DNA from: an uncultured Bacilli bacterium
GTDB lineage: Bacteria > Bacillota_I > Bacilli_A > RF39 > UBA660
Reading direction: 5' to 3'
Assembly: GCA_934168005.1 (NCBI GenBank)
Contig: CAKPMN010000013.1
Location: forward strand, 1 to 28,401
DNA length: 28,401 bases
The position numbers and the translations under genes are program-made. The notes under the pieces were generated by a model. That model saw only the letters and a program-made list of their open reading frames with translations. It was not told where the DNA came from and did not search any database. Shown here one piece after another: positions 17,878 through 24,376 of the stretch. Within the stretch, counting starts at the first letter, position 1, and each line of letters begins with the position of its first letter.

Positions 17878-19614
17878 ATGAAAAAGATAAAACAAGGGTT
17901 TGTTGTATCTTCAGTACTATATCCATTATTAGTACTTTTTTTGGCACTCATAATGGGATTACTTTCCATGACAGATACAAGAAAAAGAATATTAGATAGG
18001 ATGAAGTTAGAGATTACAGATTCTATCTTTGATAGCGCATCTTGTGATTGTGAAACCATAAAACAATATCTAGAAAATATTATGGGTGGAGTAAATACGA
18101 TTTTAAAAAATGGAGTATCAGGAGGCGGATCTGGTGGCTTTGGTGAGTTAAATGTAACAGCATACGAGACACCATCATCTATTCCTACGACTGCGTCAGT
18201 AAACGACATAGCAGTAGTTACTTCTACTAAAATAGCTAATTATATACTCTCACCATATGAACCAACTTCTACAACAGAAGGTTTAGTATGGATTAAGTCA
18301 GATGAAAACTATAAAGCTTTACTAAAAGGAACAAATGTAACTATTCCAATTAGAGTTGCTTATCAATATATAAATGGTAAATGGGTAAATATTCAAGGCT
18401 ATGCATATGCTGGAACAGATGCAGGATGGAAAGCTTTGTTTTATAGCAAAAATTACACTGAATACATTCTAAATGGAGCAGATCCAGAGTTATATGAAGG
18501 ATTAATACCAATAGAGATATCAGAAACAGGAGTAATAAAATACGCAGATCCGCAAACAGAATGGTATAAATATGAAGATAAGAAATGGGCAAATGCAGTC
18601 TTGGTAACAAACCCAGCGAATTATAAAGTAGGAGATACAATTAGTGAGAAAGATATATTAATGTATTACGTATGGATACCAAGATATAGATATCAGTTGT
18701 TCAACGTAGGAAATTCGTCAATATCACCATTTAAAATAAAAATAGAGTTTGAAGATAATACAAAGGCAAAAACAAACGGAACAAAGAATGGAGATTGGTT
18801 AACCCATCCAGCATTCACATTTGGTACAACAGAGTTAAATGGATTCTGGGTAGGAAAATTTGAGACAAGTGGAACAACAACAGCATTAAGAATAAAACCA
18901 GGAGTAACATCACTTAGAAATATAAATGTGTCAACAATGTTTAATGCATCAAGAAATATAGATTTGTCATATTCATTGGCATTTAATATAGATTCAAAAG
19001 AAGTAGATACACATATGATGAAAAATATGGAATGGGGAGCAATGGCATACTTATCACATACACAATATGGAACATGTACAAATAATACATGTAGTGAAAT
19101 AGTATATAATTCAAATAGTGGATACTATACAGGAGGATCATCATCGAAAACAGCTTGGGCAACATCAAGTTATACAACACAGTCAACAACAAAGAATAGA
19201 TATGGAATATATGATACATCAGGAGGAGCATGGGAATACGTCATGGGAAATATGACAAATTCAACCACAGTAGCAACGAGTCAGTACTTTTATAATTCAT
19301 CAGCTGGATTTTCATCAGTACCAGCAGATAAATACATAGATTACTATACATATAATGCAAGTGACTCAGGATATTTAGACCATAAAAGAGGGAAATTAGG
19401 AGACGCAACAAAAGAGACTTTAGCAACATTTGGAAATAATACAGGTGGATGGTATCAAGACTTCGCGGAATTTCCTAGTGCTTCTTACAGCTGGTTCGTA
19501 CGTGGCGGCCAGTACGCTAATGGAGCGTCTGGTACCGGCGTCTTCGCCTTTGGACGTAATACTGGAGCTGCTTACGAGTATTTATCGTTCCGCGTCGTTC
19601 TTTCTTCTGAATAG
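17878..19614 (+). CDS. DGR target: anchored surface protein with FGE/C-type-lectin-like variable domain
   Basis: 578 residues, ATG preceded by AAAGGAG. A pilin-like or signal-anchor N-terminus (KKIKQGFVVSS then a hydrophobic helix to about residue 30), a Gly-rich linker (about 80-90), a middle region, and a C-terminal FGE-sulfatase-type domain with VWIPRYRYQ (265-273), GFWVGKFE (322-329), MEWGAMAYLS (384-393), YDTSGGAWEYVMG (445-457) and a final SFRVVL. Such C-type-lectin-fold domains are the usual targets of diversity-generating retroelements. The last 48 codons (residues 528-575) are the variable region, repeated six times downstream. Transcription is under the operator shared with the XRE repressor. 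The ligand is unknown; a role in surface attachment or recognition is inferred. Codon use changes sharply inside the variable region (CGT, GGC, GTC, GCC instead of AGA, GGA, GTA, GCA). Confidence 0.93.
   Translation: MKKIKQGFVVSSVLYPLLVLFLALIMGLLSMTDTRKRILDRMKLEITDSIFDSASCDCETIKQYLENIMGGVNTILKNGVSGGGSGGFGELNVTAYETPSSIPTTASVNDIAVVTSTKIANYILSPYEPTSTTEGLVWIKSDENYKALLKGTNVTIPIRVAYQYINGKWVNIQGYAYAGTDAGWKALFYSKNYTEYILNGADPELYEGLIPIEISETGVIKYADPQTEWYKYEDKKWANAVLVTNPANYKVGDTISEKDILMYYVWIPRYRYQLFNVGNSSISPFKIKIEFEDNTKAKTNGTKNGDWLTHPAFTFGTTELNGFWVGKFETSGTTTALRIKPGVTSLRNINVSTMFNASRNIDLSYSLAFNIDSKEVDTHMMKNMEWGAMAYLSHTQYGTCTNNTCSEIVYNSNSGYYTGGSSSKTAWATSSYTTQSTTKNRYGIYDTSGGAWEYVMGNMTNSTTVATSQYFYNSSAGFSSVPADKYIDYYTYNASDSGYLDHKRGKLGDATKETLATFGNNTGGWYQDFAEFPSASYSWFVRGGQYANGASGTGVFAFGRNTGAAYEYLSFRVVLSSE
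19459..19603 (+). repeat. DGR variable region (VR) with 3' IMH-like end
   Basis: The final 145 bases of the target gene align without gaps to the template repeats. From 19459 to 19548 it equals template 2 except for seven substitutions, all at template A (six codons: 7, 9, 10, 14, 23, 25). From 19549 to 19599 it equals template 3 except for two, again at template A (codons 39 and 41). The invariant 3' end TCGTTCCGCGTCGTT is the likely initiation-of-mutagenic-homing sequence. Confidence 0.93.
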
Positions 19615-19625
19615 GCGGAGCCTAT
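19611..19625 (+). promoter_or_regulatory. Hairpin downstream of the VR (homing hairpin)
   Basis: ATAGGC-GGA-GCCTAT: six-base stem, three-base loop, about ten bases after the IMH-like end and overlapping the stop codon. In studied DGRs a short hairpin/cruciform just 3' of the VR marks the DNA target. None of the six templates carries it. Confidence 0.65.
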
Positions 19626-19697
19626 GAGTGGCACTGGATAACAAAGACAATATAAGAAAATAAAACTAAATATATACAGGATACTTAATTAGAACAT

Positions 19698-19735
19698 GTG
19701 CCATTGCCACCACTTTTTCTAAGTGGCAATGGCAC
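19698..19735. repeat. Perfect 13-bp inverted repeat between target gene and template array
   Basis: GTGCCATTGCCAC (19698-19710) and GTGGCAATGGCAC (19723-19735) with a 12-base loop. It has no following T run in either direction, so it is a weak candidate for a terminator; it may protect the 3' end of the target mRNA or separate the two transcription units. Confidence 0.6.
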
Positions 19736-19787
19736 TAGCATATCCTAAAATAATATACAACAAAAATAATAAAAATCCTGTCGAATA

Positions 19788-20124
19788 TTCACATTAAAAT
19801 TAAAAAATGTTAAAATACATTTGGATAAACTAAAAAAAGACTATGCGCAGTTTCCTAGTGCCGCTTACAGTTGGTTCGCACGTGGAGCTTATTTTGGTGA
19901 CATAGCATTTGCGCCTGGCGTCTTCGCCTTCAATCATGACACTGGAGTTGCTCGCGAGAACATATCGTTCCGCGTCGTTCTCTAGACTATGATAAAATAT
20001 AGAATAAGTAATAATCTAAGGATTAGAAAGTTCAGTTATTATAGAAGTTTATACCGATTTAGAAATAAATAAAAAATTAGACAAAAGAAAGTCGATAGTA
20101 CATAAGGGAACTCGACTTTCTTTG
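19788..20124 (+). ncRNA. DGR template cassette 1 (TR1)
   Basis: Promoter TTCACA (19788-19793)-17-TAAAAT (19811-19816, preceded by TG). The template repeat is 19839-19985, the conserved spacer 19986-20083, and the end hairpin AAAGAAAGTCGA / TCGACTTTCTTT (20084-20123). The template is poor in AAT/AAC codons at the positions that vary (AGT, GCT, TAC, TAT, GGT instead), so it looks like a previously diversified copy. It keeps the shared frame and TAG stop. Its second half is closest to TR2. Confidence 0.8.
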
Positions 20125-20132
20125 ATTATACG

Positions 20133-20463
20133 TTTACATTTGTAAGTTATTCATGTTAAAATACACTTGGATAAACTAAAAAGACTTCGCGGAATTTCCT
20201 AATGCTACTAACAGCTGGTTCGAACGTGGCGGCCAGTACGCTAATGGAGCATCTAATACCGGCGTCTTCGCCTTCAATCGTGACACTGGAGTTGCTCGTG
20301 AGAATGAATCGTTCCGCGTGTTCTAGACTATGATAAAATATAGAACAAGTAAAAATCCAAGGATTAGAAAATTTAATTATGATAGAAGTTTATTCCAATT
20401 TAGAAATAAATAAAAAAATAAATAGAAAAAAGCCGATAGTACGTTTGGAATTTGGCTTTTTTT
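20133..20463 (+). ncRNA. DGR template cassette 2 (TR2), source of the 5' part of the VR
   Basis: Promoter TTTACA (20133-20138)-18-TAAAAT (20157-20162) with extended TG. Template 20183-20326, spacer to about 20420, hairpin AAAAAGCC / GGCTTTTT ending at 20463. It has AAT, ACT and AAC at variable positions. The 3' end reads CGCGTGTTCTAG, three bases shorter than CGCGTCGTT(C/T)TCTAG, so its match to the IMH-like end of the VR is incomplete. The first 90 bases of the VR come from this template with only A substitutions. Confidence 0.88.
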
Positions 20464-20471
20464 GTTATACA

Positions 20472-20804
20472 TTTACAACTTTTAATATCAATGTTAAAAT
20501 AAACAGGGATAAACTAAAAAAGACTACGCGAAATTTCCTAATGCTACTAACAGTTGGTTTGCACGTGGCGGCAATTACAATAATGGTGCCTCTAACACCG
20601 GCGTCTTCGCCTTTGGACGTAATACTGGAGCTGCTAACGAGAATTTATCGTTCCGCGTCGTTTTCTAGACTATGATAAAATATAGAATAAGTAATAATCC
20701 AAGGATTAGAAAATTTAGTTATGATAGAAGTTTATTCCATTTTAGAAATAAATAAAAAATTAAATAGGAAAAAGCTGATAGTACGAGAGGAACTTAGCTT
20801 TTTT
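20472..20804 (+). ncRNA. DGR template cassette 3 (TR3), source of the 3' part of the VR
   Basis: Promoter TTTACA (20472-20477)-17-TAAAAT (20495-20500), extended TG. Template 20522-20668, then spacer and hairpin AAAAGCTGA / TTAGCTTTT ending near 20804. It is the most adenine-rich at variable codons (AAA, AAT, ACT, AAC, AAT, AAT, AAC, AAC, AAT), as expected for an active template. VR bases 19549-19599 equal this copy apart from two A-to-T changes. Confidence 0.88.
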
Positions 20805-20807
20805 CGT

Positions 20808-21134
20808 TTGAAAAGAGTCGATATCCATGTTAAAATATAACTGGATAAGTTATAAAACGCGTACTTTCCTCACGCTACTTCCAGTTGGTTTTTACGGGGC
20901 GGCTCTTGTGCTACTTATGCTTCTGCTATAGGCATCTTCGCTTTTGGTCGTGAGCCAGGAGCTGCTAAAGAGGTATTATCGTTCCGCGTGTTCTAGACTA
21001 TTATAAAATATAAAATGAGTAAAAATTCAAGGATTAGAAAGTTTAATTATGATAGAAACTTATCCATTTTAGAAATAAAAGAAAAATAAATAGAAGAAAG
21101 TTGATAGTATTATGAGAATTCAACTTTCTTTTTT
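20808..21134 (+). ncRNA. DGR template cassette 4 (TR4), most diverged
   Basis: Promoter TTGAAA (20808-20813)-17-TAAAAT (20831-20836), extended TG. Template about 20853-20996, with many changes at A and non-A positions (variable codons TCC, TCT, TGT, GCT) and the short CGCGTGTTCTAG end of TR2. The spacer is also the most diverged, but the end hairpin AGAAAGTTGA / TCAACTTTCT is perfect, so the RNA is still well formed. Confidence 0.75.
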
Positions 21135-21136
21135 AT

Positions 21137-21469
21137 TTGCAACTATTAAATGCAAGTGTTAGAATGAATCTGGGTAAACTAAAAAGACCACACGGTCTTT
21201 CCTAATGCGACTTACAGTTGGTTTGAACGAGGCGGCCAGTACGATAATGGAGCATCTTCTACCGGCGTCTTCGCCTTTGGACGTAATAGTGGAGTTACTG
21301 ATGGCGCCATATCGTTCCGCGTCGTTTTCTAGACTATAATAAAATATAGAACAAGTAAAAATCTAAGGATTAGAAAGTTTAATTATGATAGAAGTTTATT
21401 CCAATTTAGAAATAAATAAAAAATTAAATAGAAGAAAGTTGATAGTACGAGAGGAATTCTGCTTTTTTT
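21137..21469 (+). ncRNA. DGR template cassette 5 (TR5)
   Basis: Promoter TTGCAA (21137-21142)-17-TAGAAT (21160-21165), extended TG. Template 21186-21332. Its first half resembles TR2, and codons 31-34 resemble TR3, while codons 37-42 are unlike any other copy (GTT ACT GAT GGC GCC ATA). The end hairpin is partly broken (GTTGA facing TCTGC), though the T run is long. Confidence 0.75.
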
Positions 21470-21478
21470 ATTTTTGCA

Positions 21479-21810
21479 TTTACAATAAGTAACTTCCGTG
21501 TTAAAATACACTTGGATAAACTAAAAAGACTACGCGAACTTTCCTAATGCTACTAACAGTTGGTTCCAACGGGGCGGCAATTACGCTGACGGAGCCTCTT
21601 ACACCGGCGTCTTCGCCTTCAATCGTAATAATGGAGCTGCTAACGAGAATAAATCGTTCCGCGTCGTTCTTTAGACTATGATAAAATATAGAACAAGTAA
21701 TAATCTAAGGATTAGAAAATTTAGTTATGATAGAAGTTTATCCAATTTAGAAATAAATAAAAATCTAAACAGAAAAGGGTAGTTAGTACATATGGAATAC
21801 CACTCTTTTT
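21479..21810 (+). ncRNA. DGR template cassette 6 (TR6), next to the RT operon
   Basis: Promoter TTTACA (21479-21484)-17-TAAAAT (21502-21507), extended TG. Template 21528-21674, then spacer and hairpin AAAAGGGTAGT / ACCACTCTTTT (two G-U pairs). It is adenine-rich at the variable codons (AAC, AAT, AAC, CAA, AAT, GAC, AAT, AAT, AAT, AAC, AAT, AAA) and its 3' end CGTCGTTCTTT matches the VR furthest. Position next to the reverse transcriptase operon is where a single TR normally sits. Confidence 0.85.
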
Positions 21811-21896
21811 ACCATTTTTTCGTTGTTCGTAGTAAGTTTAATTTTTTTTTGATGTTTTAAAACAAGTAAAAGGGTAAAAAGGAAGGTAGTGGTCTT

Positions 21897-22310
21897 ATGA
21901 GTAAATTGCTAGATAAATATCTTATATTAAAAAAAGAAAATCCAAACAAACTATATTTATTTAGATGTGGTAAGTTTTATATATTTTTAGATGAAGACTG
22001 TGATTTTATTAATAATTATGTTGTTTTAAAAAAGACCCCCTTTACGAACGAATCATTTAAATGTGGTTTCCCAGATCAAAGTCTCTTAGACTACATGCGA
22101 GTATTTAATAATTTAAATTTAGATGTGGAAATAATAGAAAATGAAGAAAATAAAAAAACATCAACACTATTAAACAAAAGAAAAAAATATGAAGAAATAA
22201 TAAATAAAATAATAGACACTGATGTTAATGAATTAACACCCCTAGATGCGCTTAATTTTATATCAAACTTAAAGAAAGAAATAGAATTAAATGGAAGTAA
22301 GTCTAATTGA
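21897..22310 (+). CDS. DGR accessory MutS-like mini-protein (MSL)
   Basis: 137 residues. Residues 1-80 match MutS domain I, the mismatch-recognition domain: a leading LLDKYLILKKENPNKLYLFRCGKFYIF, a CGFP block like the AGVP of MutS, and LLDYMRVFNNLNLDVEIIE like the end of the domain. In MutS the motif is GDFYELF with mismatch-contacting Phe and Glu; here it is GKFYIF, so Phe27 is kept and the Glu is Ile29. Residues 95-130 (ELTPLDALNFISNLKKEIE) match the extreme C-terminal helix of MutS. The connector, core and ATPase domains are absent, so it cannot be a repair ATPase. MutS-like proteins are known DGR accessory genes. Ribosome binding site AAGGAAGG. It overlaps avd by 20 bases. Confidence 0.82.
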   Translation: MSKLLDKYLILKKENPNKLYLFRCGKFYIFLDEDCDFINNYVVLKKTPFTNESFKCGFPDQSLLDYMRVFNNLNLDVEIIENEENKKTSTLLNKRKKYEEIINKIIDTDVNELTPLDALNFISNLKKEIELNGSKSN

Positions 22311-22683
22311 TGAGAAACAAGAAAAACAAAATACATTAGAAAGTCTCAACATATATAAAAAATATGTTGATTTATTATATTATTCATATTTAATTTTAGA
22401 AAAATATCCAAAATGTGAAAAGCAAGCCTTAGCAAGTGATATAAAAAATATATTATTTAAAGGTCTGACAAACGTAATAGACGCACATAAAGAATTTAAT
22501 AAAACAAGAAGATTAGTTCACTTAAATAAGCTTGATTCATCTATGAAAGTTTTAAAAGTATTAATAAGAATCTCATACAAAAGAAAATATATTAACTCTA
22601 AAAATTATGGTGCTTGGTCCAAAAAAATAAGTGATGTTGCTAATTTAATGGGTGGATGGATAAAATCATGCCTAAAACAATAA
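22291..22683 (+). CDS. avd: Accessory variability determinant Avd
   Basis: 130 residues, almost all helix, basic, the size and pattern of Avd four-helix-bundle proteins: IYKKYVDLLYYSYLILEKYPK, then EKQALASDIKNILFKGLTNVIDA and SSMKVLKVLIRISYKRKYIN, with GGWIKSC near the end. Avd forms a pentameric basic barrel that binds the reverse transcriptase and the template RNA and is needed for cDNA priming in the spacer. The ATG lies inside the end of the MutS-like gene, so translation is coupled; the reverse transcriptase start likewise lies within this gene. Confidence 0.9.
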   Translation: MEVSLIDEKQEKQNTLESLNIYKKYVDLLYYSYLILEKYPKCEKQALASDIKNILFKGLTNVIDAHKEFNKTRRLVHLNKLDSSMKVLKVLIRISYKRKYINSKNYGAWSKKISDVANLMGGWIKSCLKQ

Positions 22684-23708
22684 GAAATGTATTTTTAGAT
22701 AAACTAGAATATATATATTTTTATGAAGCACACTTAAGAGCAGTAAAAAATAAAAGACATAAAGATGAGGTAGTATTATTCGAAATAGATTTAGAAACAA
22801 ATTTATCAAATTTAGTAGAAAGTATAAAAAACGACACATATCATATAGGAAAATATAGAGAATTTATTATATATGAGCCCAAGAAAAGAGTTATAAGATC
22901 TCTTCCATATAAAGATAGGGTAGTACACCAGTGGTATGTAGAAGAATTCATAAAACCATACTTTATTAAAAGATTTATCCCTGATACATGCGCTTGCATA
23001 GAAAATAGAGGAACTCATTATGCCGCATTAAAAGTACAAAAATATATGCGTATAATGAAAAGAAATTATAATAATTATTACATTTTAAAATGTGACGTAA
23101 AAAAATATTTTTATAGTATAGATAAAAATATTTTAATGAATATAATGAATAGAAAAATAAGTGATGAATTACTTTTAAATTTCACTAAAAAATTGATATT
23201 TGATGACTCAGGAGATATTGGAATTCCAATTGGAAATTATACAAGTCAGTATTTTGCAAATATATATTTAAATGAATTAGATCACTATGTTAAAGAAACA
23301 CTTAGAGTAAAATACTATGTAAGGTATATGGATGATTTTATTTTGCTTTTAAAAGATAAAGAAGAAGCAAAATATATGTTAGAAAAAATACAAAGATTTT
23401 TAGAAGATAAATTAAAGTTAGAGTTAAACCAAAAAACAAGATATTATCCTAATCATTTAGGATGTAATTTTTGTGGTTTTGTAATCTATGAAACACACAT
23501 GGCTCTAAGAAAAAGAAGTAAAAAAGTTATAAAAAGAAATATAAAACTTTGGAATAAAGAATATGATGCAGGAATGTTAAATTTATACCATACAAGAATG
23601 AGATGGAATTCATGGTGTAACCATGCTGCTCATGCTCAAACATACAACTTAAGATGTAAAATGTATAACGAAATTAAGTTCAAAGAGTTGTTAAGAGAGC
23701 CAAAATAA
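22668..23708 (+). CDS. DGR-type reverse transcriptase
   Basis: 346 residues from the ATG at 22668 (an in-frame ATG at 22656 is directly abutted by the GGTGG, leaving no spacing). All RT motifs are visible: CDVKKYFYSID (first catalytic Asp), IPIGNYTSQ, and YMDD at residues 220-223. The IGxxxSQ form of motif 4 is the mark of diversity-generating retroelements; group II intron and retron enzymes have QGxxxSP-like forms. No maturase or endonuclease domain follows. Together with Avd it copies template RNA into cDNA, misincorporating opposite adenine, and the cDNA replaces the variable region. The gene ends 20 bases before the rpsP promoter. Confidence 0.96.
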   Translation: MPKTIRNVFLDKLEYIYFYEAHLRAVKNKRHKDEVVLFEIDLETNLSNLVESIKNDTYHIGKYREFIIYEPKKRVIRSLPYKDRVVHQWYVEEFIKPYFIKRFIPDTCACIENRGTHYAALKVQKYMRIMKRNYNNYYILKCDVKKYFYSIDKNILMNIMNRKISDELLLNFTKKLIFDDSGDIGIPIGNYTSQYFANIYLNELDHYVKETLRVKYYVRYMDDFILLLKDKEEAKYMLEKIQRFLEDKLKLELNQKTRYYPNHLGCNFCGFVIYETHMALRKRSKKVIKRNIKLWNKEYDAGMLNLYHTRMRWNSWCNHAAHAQTYNLRCKMYNEIKFKELLREPK

Positions 23709-23726
23709 TATGTCTACCAAAAAAGG

Positions 23727-23755
23727 TTGACAAACTATACCAACACTGATATAAT
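23727..23755 (+). promoter_or_regulatory. Promoter of rpsP-khpA
   Basis: TTGACA at 23727-23732, 17-base spacer, TATAAT at 23750-23755. Confidence 0.9.
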
Positions 23756-23779
23756 TATTTCAAGAAAGCGAGGGATAAT

Positions 23780-24064
23780 ATGGCTGTTAAATTAAGATTA
23801 AAAAGAATGGGAGCTAAAAAAAGACCTTTTTATCGTGTTGTAGCTGCTGATTCAAGAAGTCCAAGAGATGGAAGAATGATCGAAGTTGTTGGAACATACA
23901 ACCCAATTAGTGAACCTGCAGAAGTTAAAATAGACGAAGAAAAAGCAATGAAATGGCTTCAAAATGGTGCTGAACCAACAGATACAGTAAGAGATTTACT
24001 TAAAAAACAAGGAATACTAGAAAAATTCCATAATCAAAGAATGACTAAAAAAGAAGGTAAGTAG
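23780..24064 (+). CDS. rpsP: Small ribosomal subunit protein bS16
   Basis: 94 residues. The N-terminus AVKLRLKRMGAKKRPFYRVV and RDGRMIEVVGTYNP are the bS16 signature. It is a 30S assembly protein binding 16S rRNA. Ribosome binding site GCGAGGGA. The usual neighbours rimM and trmD are absent here; khpA follows after two bases. Confidence 0.97.
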   Translation: MAVKLRLKRMGAKKRPFYRVVAADSRSPRDGRMIEVVGTYNPISEPAEVKIDEEKAMKWLQNGAEPTDTVRDLLKKQGILEKFHNQRMTKKEGK

Positions 24065-24066
24065 TT

Positions 24067-24309
24067 ATGAATACAACTGCTTTAGTAGAATTTTTAGTAA
24101 AATCCATAGTAAGCAATCCAGATATGGTTAAAATAAAATCATTTGAAGAAGACGAAAAAACTATTATAGAAGTAATGGTTTCAAATGAAGACATGAAAAC
24201 TGTAATTGGAACAAACGGTAAAATAGCAAATGCTATTCGTACTATTGTAAAATCAAAAGCTTACGCAAATGGTGAAAAAAAAGTAGATATCAATTTTGAT
24301 ACATTTTAA
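24067..24309 (+). CDS. khpA: KH-domain RNA-binding protein KhpA
   Basis: 80 residues, a single type II KH domain with the GxxG loop in VIGTNGKIANAIRTIVKS. KhpA pairs with KhpB in Bacillota and affects cell elongation and small-RNA metabolism. The position immediately after rpsP is standard. A terminator follows. Confidence 0.93.
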   Translation: MNTTALVEFLVKSIVSNPDMVKIKSFEEDEKTIIEVMVSNEDMKTVIGTNGKIANAIRTIVKSKAYANGEKKVDINFDTF

Positions 24310-24331
24310 GACAGTAATAACTGTCTTTTTA
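24307..24331 (+). terminator. Terminator of rpsP-khpA
   Basis: AAGACAGT, loop, ACTGTCTT followed by T run; overlaps the khpA stop codon. Confidence 0.8.
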
Positions 24332-24360
24332 TTGTATTTTAAAAATGAATAAATTATAAT
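24332..24360 (+). promoter_or_regulatory. Promoter of the Rnf-like operon
   Basis: TTGTAT at 24332-24337, 17-base spacer, TATAAT at 24355-24360. The predicted start leaves a very short leader before the GTG at 24377. Confidence 0.6.
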
Positions 24361-24376
24361 TGTTTTGGGTGATAAC

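Noticed and set aside
17878..19614. Target protein as a working formylglycine-generating enzyme
   Set aside because: The domain has the fold landmarks but sits behind a membrane anchor and is diversified at its C-terminus; the catalytic cysteine pair of the enzyme was not found, so a binding role is more likely.
20379..20675. 98-codon frame running through template cassettes 2 and 3
   Set aside because: It crosses a terminator and a promoter, lacks a ribosome binding site and reads the template out of frame with the target protein.
19839..21674. Six downstream repeats as a CRISPR array or as VNTR satellite
   Set aside because: Repeat units are about 338 bp with template, spacer, promoter and terminator; there are no short direct repeats with unique spacers, and the template part varies at adenine codons as in a DGR.
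19839..21674. Silent cassettes for gene conversion by host recombination, as in vlsE or mycoplasma systems
   Set aside because: The dedicated DGR reverse transcriptase, Avd, homing hairpin and A-only differences between VR and TR2/TR3 fit DGR homing. Ordinary recombination would not give A-specific changes, though it could still help to make the mosaic.
22668..23708. Group II intron or retron reverse transcriptase
   Set aside because: Motif 4 is IGNYTSQ as in DGRs, Avd precedes it, no maturase or endonuclease domain follows, and there is no intron RNA or msr/msd.
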